A stretch of DNA of 6,514 nt from Roseiflexaceae bacterium (GCA_014381165.1 JACMIM010000380.1:1-6514); one strand, 5' to 3'. Positions 1 to 5,941 are shown, counted from the stretch's first letter. Notes: generated from the letters alone by a model not told the origin. Numbers and translations: made by a program.

Positions 1-12
1 CAGAGATCAGAT

Positions 13-981
13 ATGTCGATTATCCAGGTTCCCACTGACACGATCCGTGAGTTACAGCGCCGTGCCGAAGCCGTGATGCGCGGCGATTTCAGCGCGCAGG
101 GCCAGCCGCTCGGCGGCCCGCCTGAGCTGGAAGACTTGCGCCGCATGATCGATGTGCTTGGCATGCACACCGATCAGGGGCTGCGCGGCCAGCACGCCTA
201 TGTCGCTGCGTTGAGTACCGCGCAGGAGGCCGAGCGCGGGCGGCTGGCGCGCGAACTGCACGACGAGGTTGTGCAGCAGCTGATCGCGCTTGGCCATGGT
301 GTCGAGCGCGCCCAGCGGCTGGTCGAGCGCGATCCAGGCCAGGCGAGCGAGCGGCTTCAGGAGTTGCGGGGCAGTATCATGGCGCTGGCAGGCGAGCTGC
401 GCGCAATTATTGGCGACCTGCGGCCACCAGCGTTGGAGGAATTTGGCCTGCTGCCAGCCGTCGAGCTGTTGCTCCAGCGCAATAGTACGCTGGCCCCCGA
501 AGTTGCGCTGCTGGTGCAGGGCGACGAGCGGCGGCTTGCGCTGCAAAGCGAGCTGGCGCTGTTTCGAATTCTTCAGGAGGCCTGGAACAACATTCGCAAC
601 CACGCTCAGGCACGTCAAGCCGAATTCACGTTCACCTACAGCGCAGGCGGCCTCACGGTAACGATTGCCGACGATGGGCAGGGCTTTGTGCCGCTGCCTG
701 ATTACGACGTGCCGGACGGTCACTGGGGCTTGCGCGGCATGCGCGAACGGGCAGAATTGACCGGCGGCACGCTTGCGATTACCAGCCAACCAGGGCACGG
801 CACGAAGATTGTGGTTCATATTCCCTATCCCAGCGTCGACGGGCGCGATCCTGTGTGTGGGATGGCCGTTGGGCCGGATGCACTGGGTGCGGAACACGTC
901 GGCAAGCTGTACCGCTTCTGCTCACCGGCCTGCCGCGACCTGTTTGTATCCCGCCCACAGCAGTATCTTGCGCACACCTAA
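13..981 (+). CDS. NarL-family sensor histidine kinase with C-terminal YHS domain
   Basis: Cytoplasmic two-component sensor kinase of the HisKA_3/NarL type; it should autophosphorylate on His and pass phosphate to a LuxR/NarL-type response regulator, which is not in this window. Seen directly: an N-terminal HAMP-like helical stretch (about residues 5-60), an H-box ERGRLARELHDE with the phospho-acceptor at H83, an N-box around W191-H197, a DDGQGF ATP-lid motif at 220-225 and GLRGMRER at 239-246. After the kinase core comes a short YHS domain (about 279-320): DPVCGM with C282, then YRFCSPAC with C303 and C307, and a closing PQQYL. These are the usual YHS cysteines, and the family is associated with metal binding (known for YHS; metal identity here unknown). 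No transmembrane segment is visible. The start is uncertain: the frame is open through base 1 and the ribosome site before the ATG is weak, so the gene may begin upstream. No obvious intrinsic terminator follows. Confidence 0.9.
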   Translation: MSIIQVPTDTIRELQRRAEAVMRGDFSAQGQPLGGPPELEDLRRMIDVLGMHTDQGLRGQHAYVAALSTAQEAERGRLARELHDEVVQQLIALGHGVERAQRLVERDPGQASERLQELRGSIMALAGELRAIIGDLRPPALEEFGLLPAVELLLQRNSTLAPEVALLVQGDERRLALQSELALFRILQEAWNNIRNHAQARQAEFTFTYSAGGLTVTIADDGQGFVPLPDYDVPDGHWGLRGMRERAELTGGTLAITSQPGHGTKIVVHIPYPSVDGRDPVCGMAVGPDALGAEHVGKLYRFCSPACRDLFVSRPQQYLAHT

Positions 982-1094
982 CCCTGCGCTGAAGCGCCGG
1001 GCTCGTGAGCTTGGTGTGCGCCAGCCATTCCCAGGGCAGCCCAAAAACCAAATAGCCGGCGCTTCAGCGCCGGGGTGACAGCGCACCCACCCGT
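982..1094. repeat. Intergenic palindromic repeat pair (REP/MITE-like)
   Basis: Non-coding gap between the kinase stop and the operon promoter. It contains a perfect 15-bp inverted repeat: GCGCTGAAGCGCCGG at 986-1000 and CCGGCGCTTCAGCGC at 1056-1070. The right arm is itself a hairpin: 7-bp stem 1056-1062 / 1067-1073 with loop TTCA. The left arm can form a smaller GCGC-TGAA-GCGC hairpin. No T-run follows either, so an intrinsic terminator is unlikely. The nested, GC-rich layout resembles dispersed REP- or MITE-type elements; copy number elsewhere cannot be judged from one window. Confidence 0.6.
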
Positions 1095-1122
1095 TTGACA
1101 GCCTGCAAAAAAGTGCTATGAT
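1095..1122 (+). promoter_or_regulatory. Sigma-70-type promoter of the B12 operon
   Basis: A consensus -35 box TTGACA (1095-1100) is separated by 16 bases from TATGAT (1117-1122). The -10 is preceded by TG at 1114-1115, an extended -10. Transcription should start near 1128-1131, giving a leader of roughly 330 bases that contains the riboswitch and terminator. It is the only strong promoter-like pair I saw before the operon. Confidence 0.75.
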
Positions 1123-1180
1123 TGCAGCGTGGAAGGCGCGGCAAACCCCGCCTGTACATGAATAACCGCATAGAATTTCC

Positions 1181-1312
1181 CGTCGTGGTTCCCTGGTGTT
1201 ATGCCAGGGATTAAAGGCGAAGCCGGTGCGAATCCGGCGCTGTCCCGCAACTGTGATGCCGTGTTGGCGAATGCAATCGTTACACGGGCTAAGTCAGGTC
1301 GCCCGCCACGTT
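1181..1312 (+). promoter_or_regulatory. Cobalamin (B12) riboswitch aptamer
   Basis: RNA element that binds a cobalamin and controls the downstream operon. Recognised from the conserved core: AAAGGCGAAGCCGGTG (1213-1228), the GAATCCGGCGCTGTCCCGC stretch and CAACTGTGA (1248-1256), and a B12 box AGTCAGGTCGCCCGCC at 1292-1307. Helices that can be drawn: closing stem CGTGG 1184-1188 with CCACG 1306-1310; hairpin TCCCTGG 1190-1196 with CCAGGGA 1204-1210; GCCGG 1222-1226 with CCGGC 1234-1238; and CCGTGT 1259-1264 with ACACGG 1282-1287. Such riboswitches normally repress B12 uptake or synthesis genes when cobalamin is abundant. Whether it prefers adenosyl- or methyl/hydroxo-cobalamin cannot be decided by eye. 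Confidence 0.95.
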
Positions 1313-1417
1313 CGAACCGTATAACCACCTTCGAGTGAAAGGGGTGCGGAAACATGACGAGGTAGCGCCAGGCCGATCCGGTTCGGGTTCGCACCACGCG
1401 GTAGCGTCTTTTGTTTC
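1313..1417 (+). promoter_or_regulatory. Riboswitch expression platform (candidate antiterminator region)
   Basis: The leader between the aptamer and the terminator has no credible gene. It can form an 8-bp helix GGTGCGGA 1343-1350 with TTCGCACC 1388-1395 (one G-U pair), a candidate for the extra hairpin whose loop kisses the aptamer. A competing pairing is TCGGGT 1383-1388 with ACCCGA 1421-1426, which would occupy the 5' strand of the terminator and act as antiterminator. The two pairings share base 1388, so they could compete. The assignment is inferred from base pairing only. Confidence 0.45.
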
Positions 1418-1447
1418 AGCACCCGACGATTGTCGGGTGCTTTTTTT
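1418..1447 (+). terminator. Intrinsic terminator under riboswitch control
   Basis: Perfect 10-bp hairpin AGCACCCGAC (1418-1427) with GTCGGGTGCT (1432-1441), loop GATT, followed by seven T (1441-1447). It lies downstream of the B12 aptamer and ends 14 bases before the ATG at 1462. The simplest reading is a transcription-termination riboswitch: cobalamin bound, terminator forms, operon off. Confidence 0.9.
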
Positions 1448-1461
1448 ATGGGGTATCTGCT

Positions 1462-3729
1462 ATGTCGAAGCGACGATTAGCTTTTGTTCAGCTCCTGCGG
1501 GCTGTTGGTTTGGCGATTATGCTGGGTGCGCTGCTGGGGCTGCCCTCGGCGGCGGGCGCGGCGGCAACTAGGGCGGAAAGCACCGCCGATATTGTGGTGC
1601 AGTTTGGCAATGGCCAGGTCGAAACGAAACGAATCACGTTTACTGGCACGATCTCTGGGCTGGAAGCATTGCGCCGCACTGAGCTAGCGCTGGTCGAGAA
1701 GTCTGGTGCTGTTTGCCGGATTGGCGACACCGGCTGCGCCGAAGGGCAGGAGTGTTTCTGCGCCTGCACCTCGCTGGACGCGCCATGCCTGTTCTGGAGC
1801 TACCAGCGCTGGAACGGCACCGCCTGGGTCGAATCGGCGCAGGGTGCGGGCGCGCCCGACACCGTGGCCAATGGTGCGGTCGAGGGCTGGACATGGAACG
1901 GCACGCTGCCAGCCGTGACACCGGCGCTGCTCGGCGCACAGGCCGCGCGCGACTGGCTCGCGCCACGTCAGGCGGCTGATGGCAGCTATGCCAGCGGCAA
2001 TGCAGGCACGACGATCGACAGCCTGCTGGCCAACCGCGCGCTTGGCGGCGACGCAGCGGCATTCCGCAGCAGCGTCGGGGCCTCATTGCTCGATGCACTG
2101 CGCGCGTTGGCTCCGGCCTATGCCCAAGGTAGCGCCGCCGCACTCGGCAAACTGGCGCTTGGCGTGGCCGCCGCTGATCAGGATCCGCGCAATATTGTCG
2201 GTCTCGATCTGGTGATCAGCATGACCGCCACGCTCGACCCTGCCTCGGGCGCATACGGTGCGACCAACTGGGATCATGCCTTTTCGATACTGGGCATGCG
2301 CGCCGCTGGCGAACCTGTGCCACCAGCCGCCGTGGCCCTGCTGAAGGCGCGTGCTAGCAGCGATGGCGGCTGGGGCTTTGGTGTCGCTGGCCCAACTGAT
2401 GTCGATAGCACCGGCCTGATGCTGCAGGCGCTGGCTGCCGCTGGCACGCCTGCAAGCGACCCAGTGATCGTCAAGGCACTCGGCTATCTCGATGGCGCAC
2501 AGAACGACGACGGCGGCTTTCCCGATGCGCCCGCGAGCGACGGCAGCGACACCAGCAACGCCAATTCAAGTGCATTTGCTGTGCAGGGCATCCTTGCAGC
2601 TGGCGGCGACCCGCTCGCGCCGCGCTGGCAGCCCGCCGCGACCAACCCGATCAGCTATGTGCTTGGGTTGCAACAGCCCGACGGCGCGTTTACGTTTGGC
2701 GGCCAGGCCAGCCTGCTCGCAACCCAGCAGGTGATTCCGGCATTGGCACGCCGCCCGTTTCCCTACCTGAGCCGCGCGACCGCGCAGCGCAGCGCGGTCG
2801 ATTTGATCATGGCCCAGCAGCAGCCGGAGGGCAGCTTCGCCGGATTCGGCCTCGGCTCGACCATCGATGCACTACTGGCGATCGACGCCGCAGGTGCTGC
2901 GCCGCAGCAGCTCGTGAGCACCACGGGCCAAAGCCCGCTCGACTACCTGCGACCACGCGCCGCCGCCTATGCCGCCGGTTCGGCTGCCGCGACCGGCAAG
3001 CTCCTGACTGGCCTGGTGGCGGCGGGGGCCGAGCCGCGCAGCTTCGCTGGGCTGGATTTAGTGATCAGCGCGACGCTGCGCTACGACCCAGGCACCGGCG
3101 CATACGGCAGCTCCACCTTCGATCAGGCCTGGTCGATGATTGGGCTTGACGCAGCCGGGCAGAGCATTCCACTCAGTGCGACCGCGCGGCTGCAGGCTAT
3201 GCAGGCCACTGGCGGCGGCTGGGGCTTCGGTGCCAACGCCGCCACTGCCGATGCTGACAGCACCGGCCTGGCGCTGATGGCGCTGGCTGCCACCGAGCAA
3301 TCCAGCAATGTCGCTACCGCTTCCAACGCAGCTGTTTGCGCGACTGGCGCGGGCAGCAGCAACCCGGCCGTGCGTGCCGCGCTGGCATTCCTGCGCGCGA
3401 GCGAAAACGGCGATGGCGGCTTTCCAGGGTTCGATGGCACCACCAGCGCTAGCGCGAGCGGCTTGGCGCTGCAAGGGCTGGCCGCCTACCACGAGCAGCC
3501 GCGTAGCCTGGCCTGGACAACCGTGATCACCAATGCAACAGCCAGCCGCCTGACACTGCGCAACCCGGTCGATGCGCTGCTTGGCCTGCAAACTGCGGCT
3601 GGTGGCTTTCCCGGCTTCAGCGGGCCAAACGACCCCGATGCGACCTATCAGGCGCTGCCGGGGTTGCTGGCGCGGCCCTACCCCACGACTCGGCGTTCGC
3701 TTCAGTATTTACCAGTGATTGGGCGCTAG
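1462..3729 (+). CDS. Secreted transcobalamin-like protein: DUF4430-type beta domain plus two alpha/alpha-barrel repeat units
   Basis: Probable extracellular corrinoid-binding protein (inference); automated pipelines would call it a prenyltransferase/squalene-oxidase-repeat or DUF4430 protein. Of 755 residues, 1-33 form a signal peptide (KRR, hydrophobic core, cleavage after AGA). Residues ~43-150 are a beta domain opening with VVQFGNGQVET, with six cysteines (C85, C92, C98, C100, C102, C109), FWSY, and ending VEGWTW. From ~161 to ~735 two tandem units of about 283-306 residues each carry paired landmarks: DGSY 173 / EGSF 456; GGWGFG around W304 / W587; DVDST 313 / DADST 597; DGGFP 350 / 651. 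The DxDD acid of class II terpene cyclases is DxDS here, arguing against cyclase activity. There is no C-terminal membrane segment; it ends LQYLPVIGR. The in-frame TTG at 1411 was rejected as start because it lies before the terminator; ATG 1462 has a weak GGGG at 1450-1453. First gene of the B12-riboswitch operon. Confidence 0.85.
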   Translation: MSKRRLAFVQLLRAVGLAIMLGALLGLPSAAGAAATRAESTADIVVQFGNGQVETKRITFTGTISGLEALRRTELALVEKSGAVCRIGDTGCAEGQECFCACTSLDAPCLFWSYQRWNGTAWVESAQGAGAPDTVANGAVEGWTWNGTLPAVTPALLGAQAARDWLAPRQAADGSYASGNAGTTIDSLLANRALGGDAAAFRSSVGASLLDALRALAPAYAQGSAAALGKLALGVAAADQDPRNIVGLDLVISMTATLDPASGAYGATNWDHAFSILGMRAAGEPVPPAAVALLKARASSDGGWGFGVAGPTDVDSTGLMLQALAAAGTPASDPVIVKALGYLDGAQNDDGGFPDAPASDGSDTSNANSSAFAVQGILAAGGDPLAPRWQPAATNPISYVLGLQQPDGAFTFGGQASLLATQQVIPALARRPFPYLSRATAQRSAVDLIMAQQQPEGSFAGFGLGSTIDALLAIDAAGAAPQQLVSTTGQSPLDYLRPRAAAYAAGSAAATGKLLTGLVAAGAEPRSFAGLDLVISATLRYDPGTGAYGSSTFDQAWSMIGLDAAGQSIPLSATARLQAMQATGGGWGFGANAATADADSTGLALMALAATEQSSNVATASNAAVCATGAGSSNPAVRAALAFLRASENGDGGFPGFDGTTSASASGLALQGLAAYHEQPRSLAWTTVITNATASRLTLRNPVDALLGLQTAAGGFPGFSGPNDPDATYQALPGLLARPYPTTRRSLQYLPVIGR

Positions 3730-3760
3730 TTTTGCTCGGAACGCGGGGTTTTGGCAACAG

Positions 3761-3839
3761 CCCTCACCCCGGCCCTCTCCCAGCGGGAGAGGGAGCCAAG
3801 TTCCCCTCTCCCCGCTGGGAGAGGGGCTAGGGGTGAGGG
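3761..3839. repeat. Nested GC-rich palindrome between operon genes (MITE/REP-like)
   Basis: The 137-base gap between the two secreted-protein genes holds outer arms CCCTCACCCC (3761-3770) and GGGGTGAGGG (3830-3839) enclosing two hairpins. The left is CCCTCTCCC 3773-3781 with GGGAGAGGG 3785-3793, loop AGC. The right is CCCCTCTCCC 3803-3812 with GGGAGAGGGG 3817-3826, loop CGCT. The two hairpins are also near reverse complements of each other. This 'CCCTCACCCC..CCCTCTCCC' type is a widespread dispersed bacterial repeat (from memory). No T-run follows, so it is not a classical terminator, but in mRNA it would be a very stable structure just before the next gene. Confidence 0.8.
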
Positions 3840-3866
3840 TGCTCTCTGCTATAAGGTTTTCCATCT

Positions 3867-5126
3867 ATGCCATATTCTTGTCGCCGCGTCCTCACCTGCC
3901 TGCTCGCCAGCCTGTGCTTGCTTGGCACGGGCCTAACACCGCTTTCTGCACAGGCGCAGCTAGCACAGTCGCTGCCAGCACGGATCTGTAGCGCCGGATT
4001 AGCTGCGCCGCGCGCGCAGGCAGCGGCGGCCAATCAGGCTGGGCTGGTGATCGACTTTGGCGACGGCCGGGTGCAGACGTTCTGTATCGACCTGGGCGAC
4101 GACGGGCAGGCGACCGGCGAGGAGTTGCTGCGTGCCACTGGCCTTACGGTTGTGATCGAGTACAGTGGTGGCGTCGGCGGGGCGGTCTGCAAAATCGACA
4201 CAATCGGCAGCAACTTCCCAGCTGAATCGTGTTTTACGCAATGCACGCTCAAACCCGGCGAGCCATGCCGTTATTGGTCGTACTCGCAATTGGCAAACGA
4301 CCGTTGGCGCTATTCACAAATCGGCGCGAGCAGCACCACCGTGCGGTCTGGTGATGTCGACGGCTGGGCTTGGGGCGAGGGCAGCGTTGCCAAGGGCGCA
4401 CAGCCGCCGGTGCAAAGTTTTGCCCAAATCTGCGCTGCTAGCGTGGCGACTGCAACCCCAACGCCAACGTTGACCATGACCGCAACCCCGACAACGACAA
4501 CGACCGCGCAGCCGCCGCCGGTGTTCGAGGAACCACCCAGCGAAACGCCCACGCCAACCGCGACGCCCACACCAACCGCGACGCTCACGCCAAGTGCCAC
4601 GCCGCAGCCAAGTGCCACGCCGCAGCTCAGTGCCACGCCCCAACCACTGAGTACGCCCGCCGTGCTTCCAGCGCCGCCAACGCCGCAGGCGCTTTTGCCC
4701 AGCGCGACATCGGTGGCCACGGCGACCGTTGCGCTCGTGCCCACCGCGATGCCAGCACCGCCTGCCCCGCCAAGCGCGCCTGCGCTCGCGCTGCCAACCA
4801 CAGCGGCGACCAGCGTAGCCGTTTCGACCACTGCTCCGGTTGCGAGCAACCCCGCGCCGCTGGCTGCGCCGGTTAGCGGAACGGTTTGGCTTCCCCTGGC
4901 GCAGCGGGCCACGACACAAACACGCCGCGAAGCGCCGCCGTTGCCCGCGCCAATTGCCGCCGCAGCCCCAGCCAGCGTGACTGTCGCGCCAATCATCAGG
5001 TCGCCCGCAGCGCAGGTGCCAGCCGAGGATGTGACGGGAACGTACCCGTATTTTGGTGGCATGGCGCTGTTTCTGATCGGCTGCTGGGGCATGCTACGCC
5101 GTGGCCGTGGAACGAGGCGACCATGA
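3867..5126 (+). CDS. Membrane-anchored surface protein with transcobalamin beta-type domain and Pro/Thr stalk
   Basis: Probable cell-surface corrinoid capture or docking protein (inference). Of 419 residues, 1-30 are a signal peptide (cleavage after AQA; no good lipobox). Residues ~59-172 are a domain related to the N-terminal domain of the preceding gene: VIDFGDGRVQT, AVCKID with C108, SCFTQC with C122 and C126, PCRYWSY with C134, a W-x-YSQIGAS segment and VDGWAW ending at 169. Further cysteines are C41 and C73, so disulfides are likely outside the membrane. Residues ~195-390 are a low-complexity Thr/Pro/Ala stalk with 6-residue TP[TQ]P[TS]A-type repeats. A hydrophobic stretch at ~396-411 followed by RRGRGTRRP looks like a C-terminal membrane anchor with a basic cytoplasmic tail. 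It has no barrel domain, unlike gene 1. Start: ATG with AAGG at 3853-3856, and the signal peptide fits. The stop overlaps the next start (ATGA), so it is translationally coupled to the transporter. Confidence 0.82.
   Translation: MPYSCRRVLTCLLASLCLLGTGLTPLSAQAQLAQSLPARICSAGLAAPRAQAAAANQAGLVIDFGDGRVQTFCIDLGDDGQATGEELLRATGLTVVIEYSGGVGGAVCKIDTIGSNFPAESCFTQCTLKPGEPCRYWSYSQLANDRWRYSQIGASSTTVRSGDVDGWAWGEGSVAKGAQPPVQSFAQICAASVATATPTPTLTMTATPTTTTTAQPPPVFEEPPSETPTPTATPTPTATLTPSATPQPSATPQLSATPQPLSTPAVLPAPPTPQALLPSATSVATATVALVPTAMPAPPAPPSAPALALPTTAATSVAVSTTAPVASNPAPLAAPVSGTVWLPLAQRATTQTRREAPPLPAPIAAAAPASVTVAPIIRSPAAQVPAEDVTGTYPYFGGMALFLIGCWGMLRRGRGTRRP
4545..4652 (+). repeat. 18-bp tandem repeat, six imperfect units, inside the stalk
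   Basis: Six consecutive 18-base units begin at 4545, 4563, 4581, 4599, 4617 and 4635, each starting ACGC and encoding variants of T-P-T-P-T-A or T-P-Q-P-S-A (residues about 227-262). Units 1-2 differ by one base; later units drift. It is a coding repeat that lengthens the stalk and could vary in copy number between strains. Confidence 0.8.
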
Positions 5127-5941
5127 CCCAGCGTACCTTGAGCGGCGCGATCTATCTGTTGAGCAGCGCGATTGGCGTGATGGCCTTTCTGGCCCCGTTC
5201 TTCACGCCGCTTGTGCAGCAGGACAGCGGGCAGCAGGCGGGTGCGGCAACCGCGCCGCTGCTGCTTTCGGCGCTGGTCGGCTTGTGTTTTCTGGCGCTGC
5301 TGTTCGAGGTGCAGGGCGAGATGCTGGGAGCCAAAGCGGTCGCGTTGCTGGGCATTCTGGTTGCGATCAACGCTGCCTTGCGCTTTGCCGAGGTGGCGGT
5401 GCCCGGGCCGGGCGGCTTCACGCCGATCTTCGTGCTGATTCTGCTCAGTGGCTATGTGTTTGGTGGAAAATTCGGCTTTCTGATGGGCACCATGACGCTG
5501 CTGGTTTCGGCATTGATCACGGGCGGGGTTGGCCCCTGGCTACCGTACCAGATGTTTGCGGCGGGCTGGGCTGGGCTTTCCGCGCCACTGCTGTGGCCGC
5601 TCGCCCGCCTGCTGCGGCTCGAAGGGCGCATGGGCGAAGTGGTTTTGCTGGCCGGCTTTGGCGCGCTGTGGGGCTTTGCCTATGGTGCAATCATGAATTT
5701 GTGGTTCTGGCCGTTTACAATCGGGCCAGCTGTGCAGTCCTGGACACCGGGCATCAGCGCGGCTGAAACGCTCCAGCGCTACCTGGCCTTCTATCTGCTA
5801 ACATCCTTCGTTTGGGATGCGCTCGGTGCAGTGGGAAATAGTCTGCTCATCCTGCTGTTTGGTGCGCCGATCGTGCGCACGCTGCGCCGCTTCCATGCGC
5901 GCCTGACCTTTGTCTACCAGCCCGAACGGAGCCTGGCATGA
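5123..5941 (+). CDS. ECF transporter S component (substrate-binding membrane subunit), predicted cobalamin/corrinoid type
   Basis: Integral membrane substrate-capture subunit of an energy-coupling factor importer. It has 272 residues and is almost entirely hydrophobic, with about six to seven membrane segments (roughly 9-30, 44-62, 70-88, 99-133, 143-162, 172-200, 219-250). The stretch GGVGPWLPYQMFAAGWAGL (134-152), preceded by FTPIFVLILLSGYVFG (99-114), is characteristic of ECF S components. The cobalamin riboswitch makes B12 or a corrinoid precursor the likely substrate, so this resembles the predicted CbrT group; substrate by sequence alone is not proven. Start ATG 5123 overlaps the upstream stop and has GAGG at 5114-5117; the longer open frame running upstream to 4886 merely shadows the stalk gene. 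The stop overlaps the next gene by 4 bases. Confidence 0.88.
   Translation: MTQRTLSGAIYLLSSAIGVMAFLAPFFTPLVQQDSGQQAGAATAPLLLSALVGLCFLALLFEVQGEMLGAKAVALLGILVAINAALRFAEVAVPGPGGFTPIFVLILLSGYVFGGKFGFLMGTMTLLVSALITGGVGPWLPYQMFAAGWAGLSAPLLWPLARLLRLEGRMGEVVLLAGFGALWGFAYGAIMNLWFWPFTIGPAVQSWTPGISAAETLQRYLAFYLLTSFVWDALGAVGNSLLILLFGAPIVRTLRRFHARLTFVYQPERSLA

Noticed and set aside
52..897. 281-codon open frame on the minus strand opposite the kinase
   Set aside because: Antisense shadow of a clearly identified kinase in GC-rich DNA; no recognisable domain.
1123..1180. Possible small gene or tRNA in the leader before the aptamer
   Set aside because: No cloverleaf and no start with a ribosome site; best read as untranslated leader.
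1411..1461. TTG start extending the two-barrel protein by 17 residues
   Set aside because: The extension is encoded by the terminator hairpin and T-run, it precedes a clean signal peptide, and there is no ribosome site; ATG 1462 is preferred.
3761..3839. Palindrome as an intrinsic terminator
   Set aside because: Stems are strong but no T-run follows on either strand; the operon probably continues through it.
3719..3991. Short frames across the intergenic palindrome (SPRPSPSGRGS-type peptide)
   Set aside because: These are the well-known spurious translations of the CCCTCACCCC/CCCTCTCCC dispersed repeat.
4545..4652. Repeat cluster as a CRISPR array
   Set aside because: Units are directly abutting 18-mers with no spacers and keep the reading frame; it is a coding tandem repeat.
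4310..5092. 260-codon minus-strand frame rich in Gly/Val/Ala
   Set aside because: Mirror image of the Pro/Thr stalk repeats; low complexity explained by the sense gene.
4886..5122. Upstream extension of the S-component frame
   Set aside because: It overlaps the stalk gene's coding sequence; the ATG at 5123 has a ribosome site and starts directly before the first membrane helix.
5101..5766. 221-codon + strand frame within the S-component gene
   Set aside because: Out-of-frame shadow; Arg/Gly/Ala-rich and without domain features, whereas the S frame is a coherent membrane protein.
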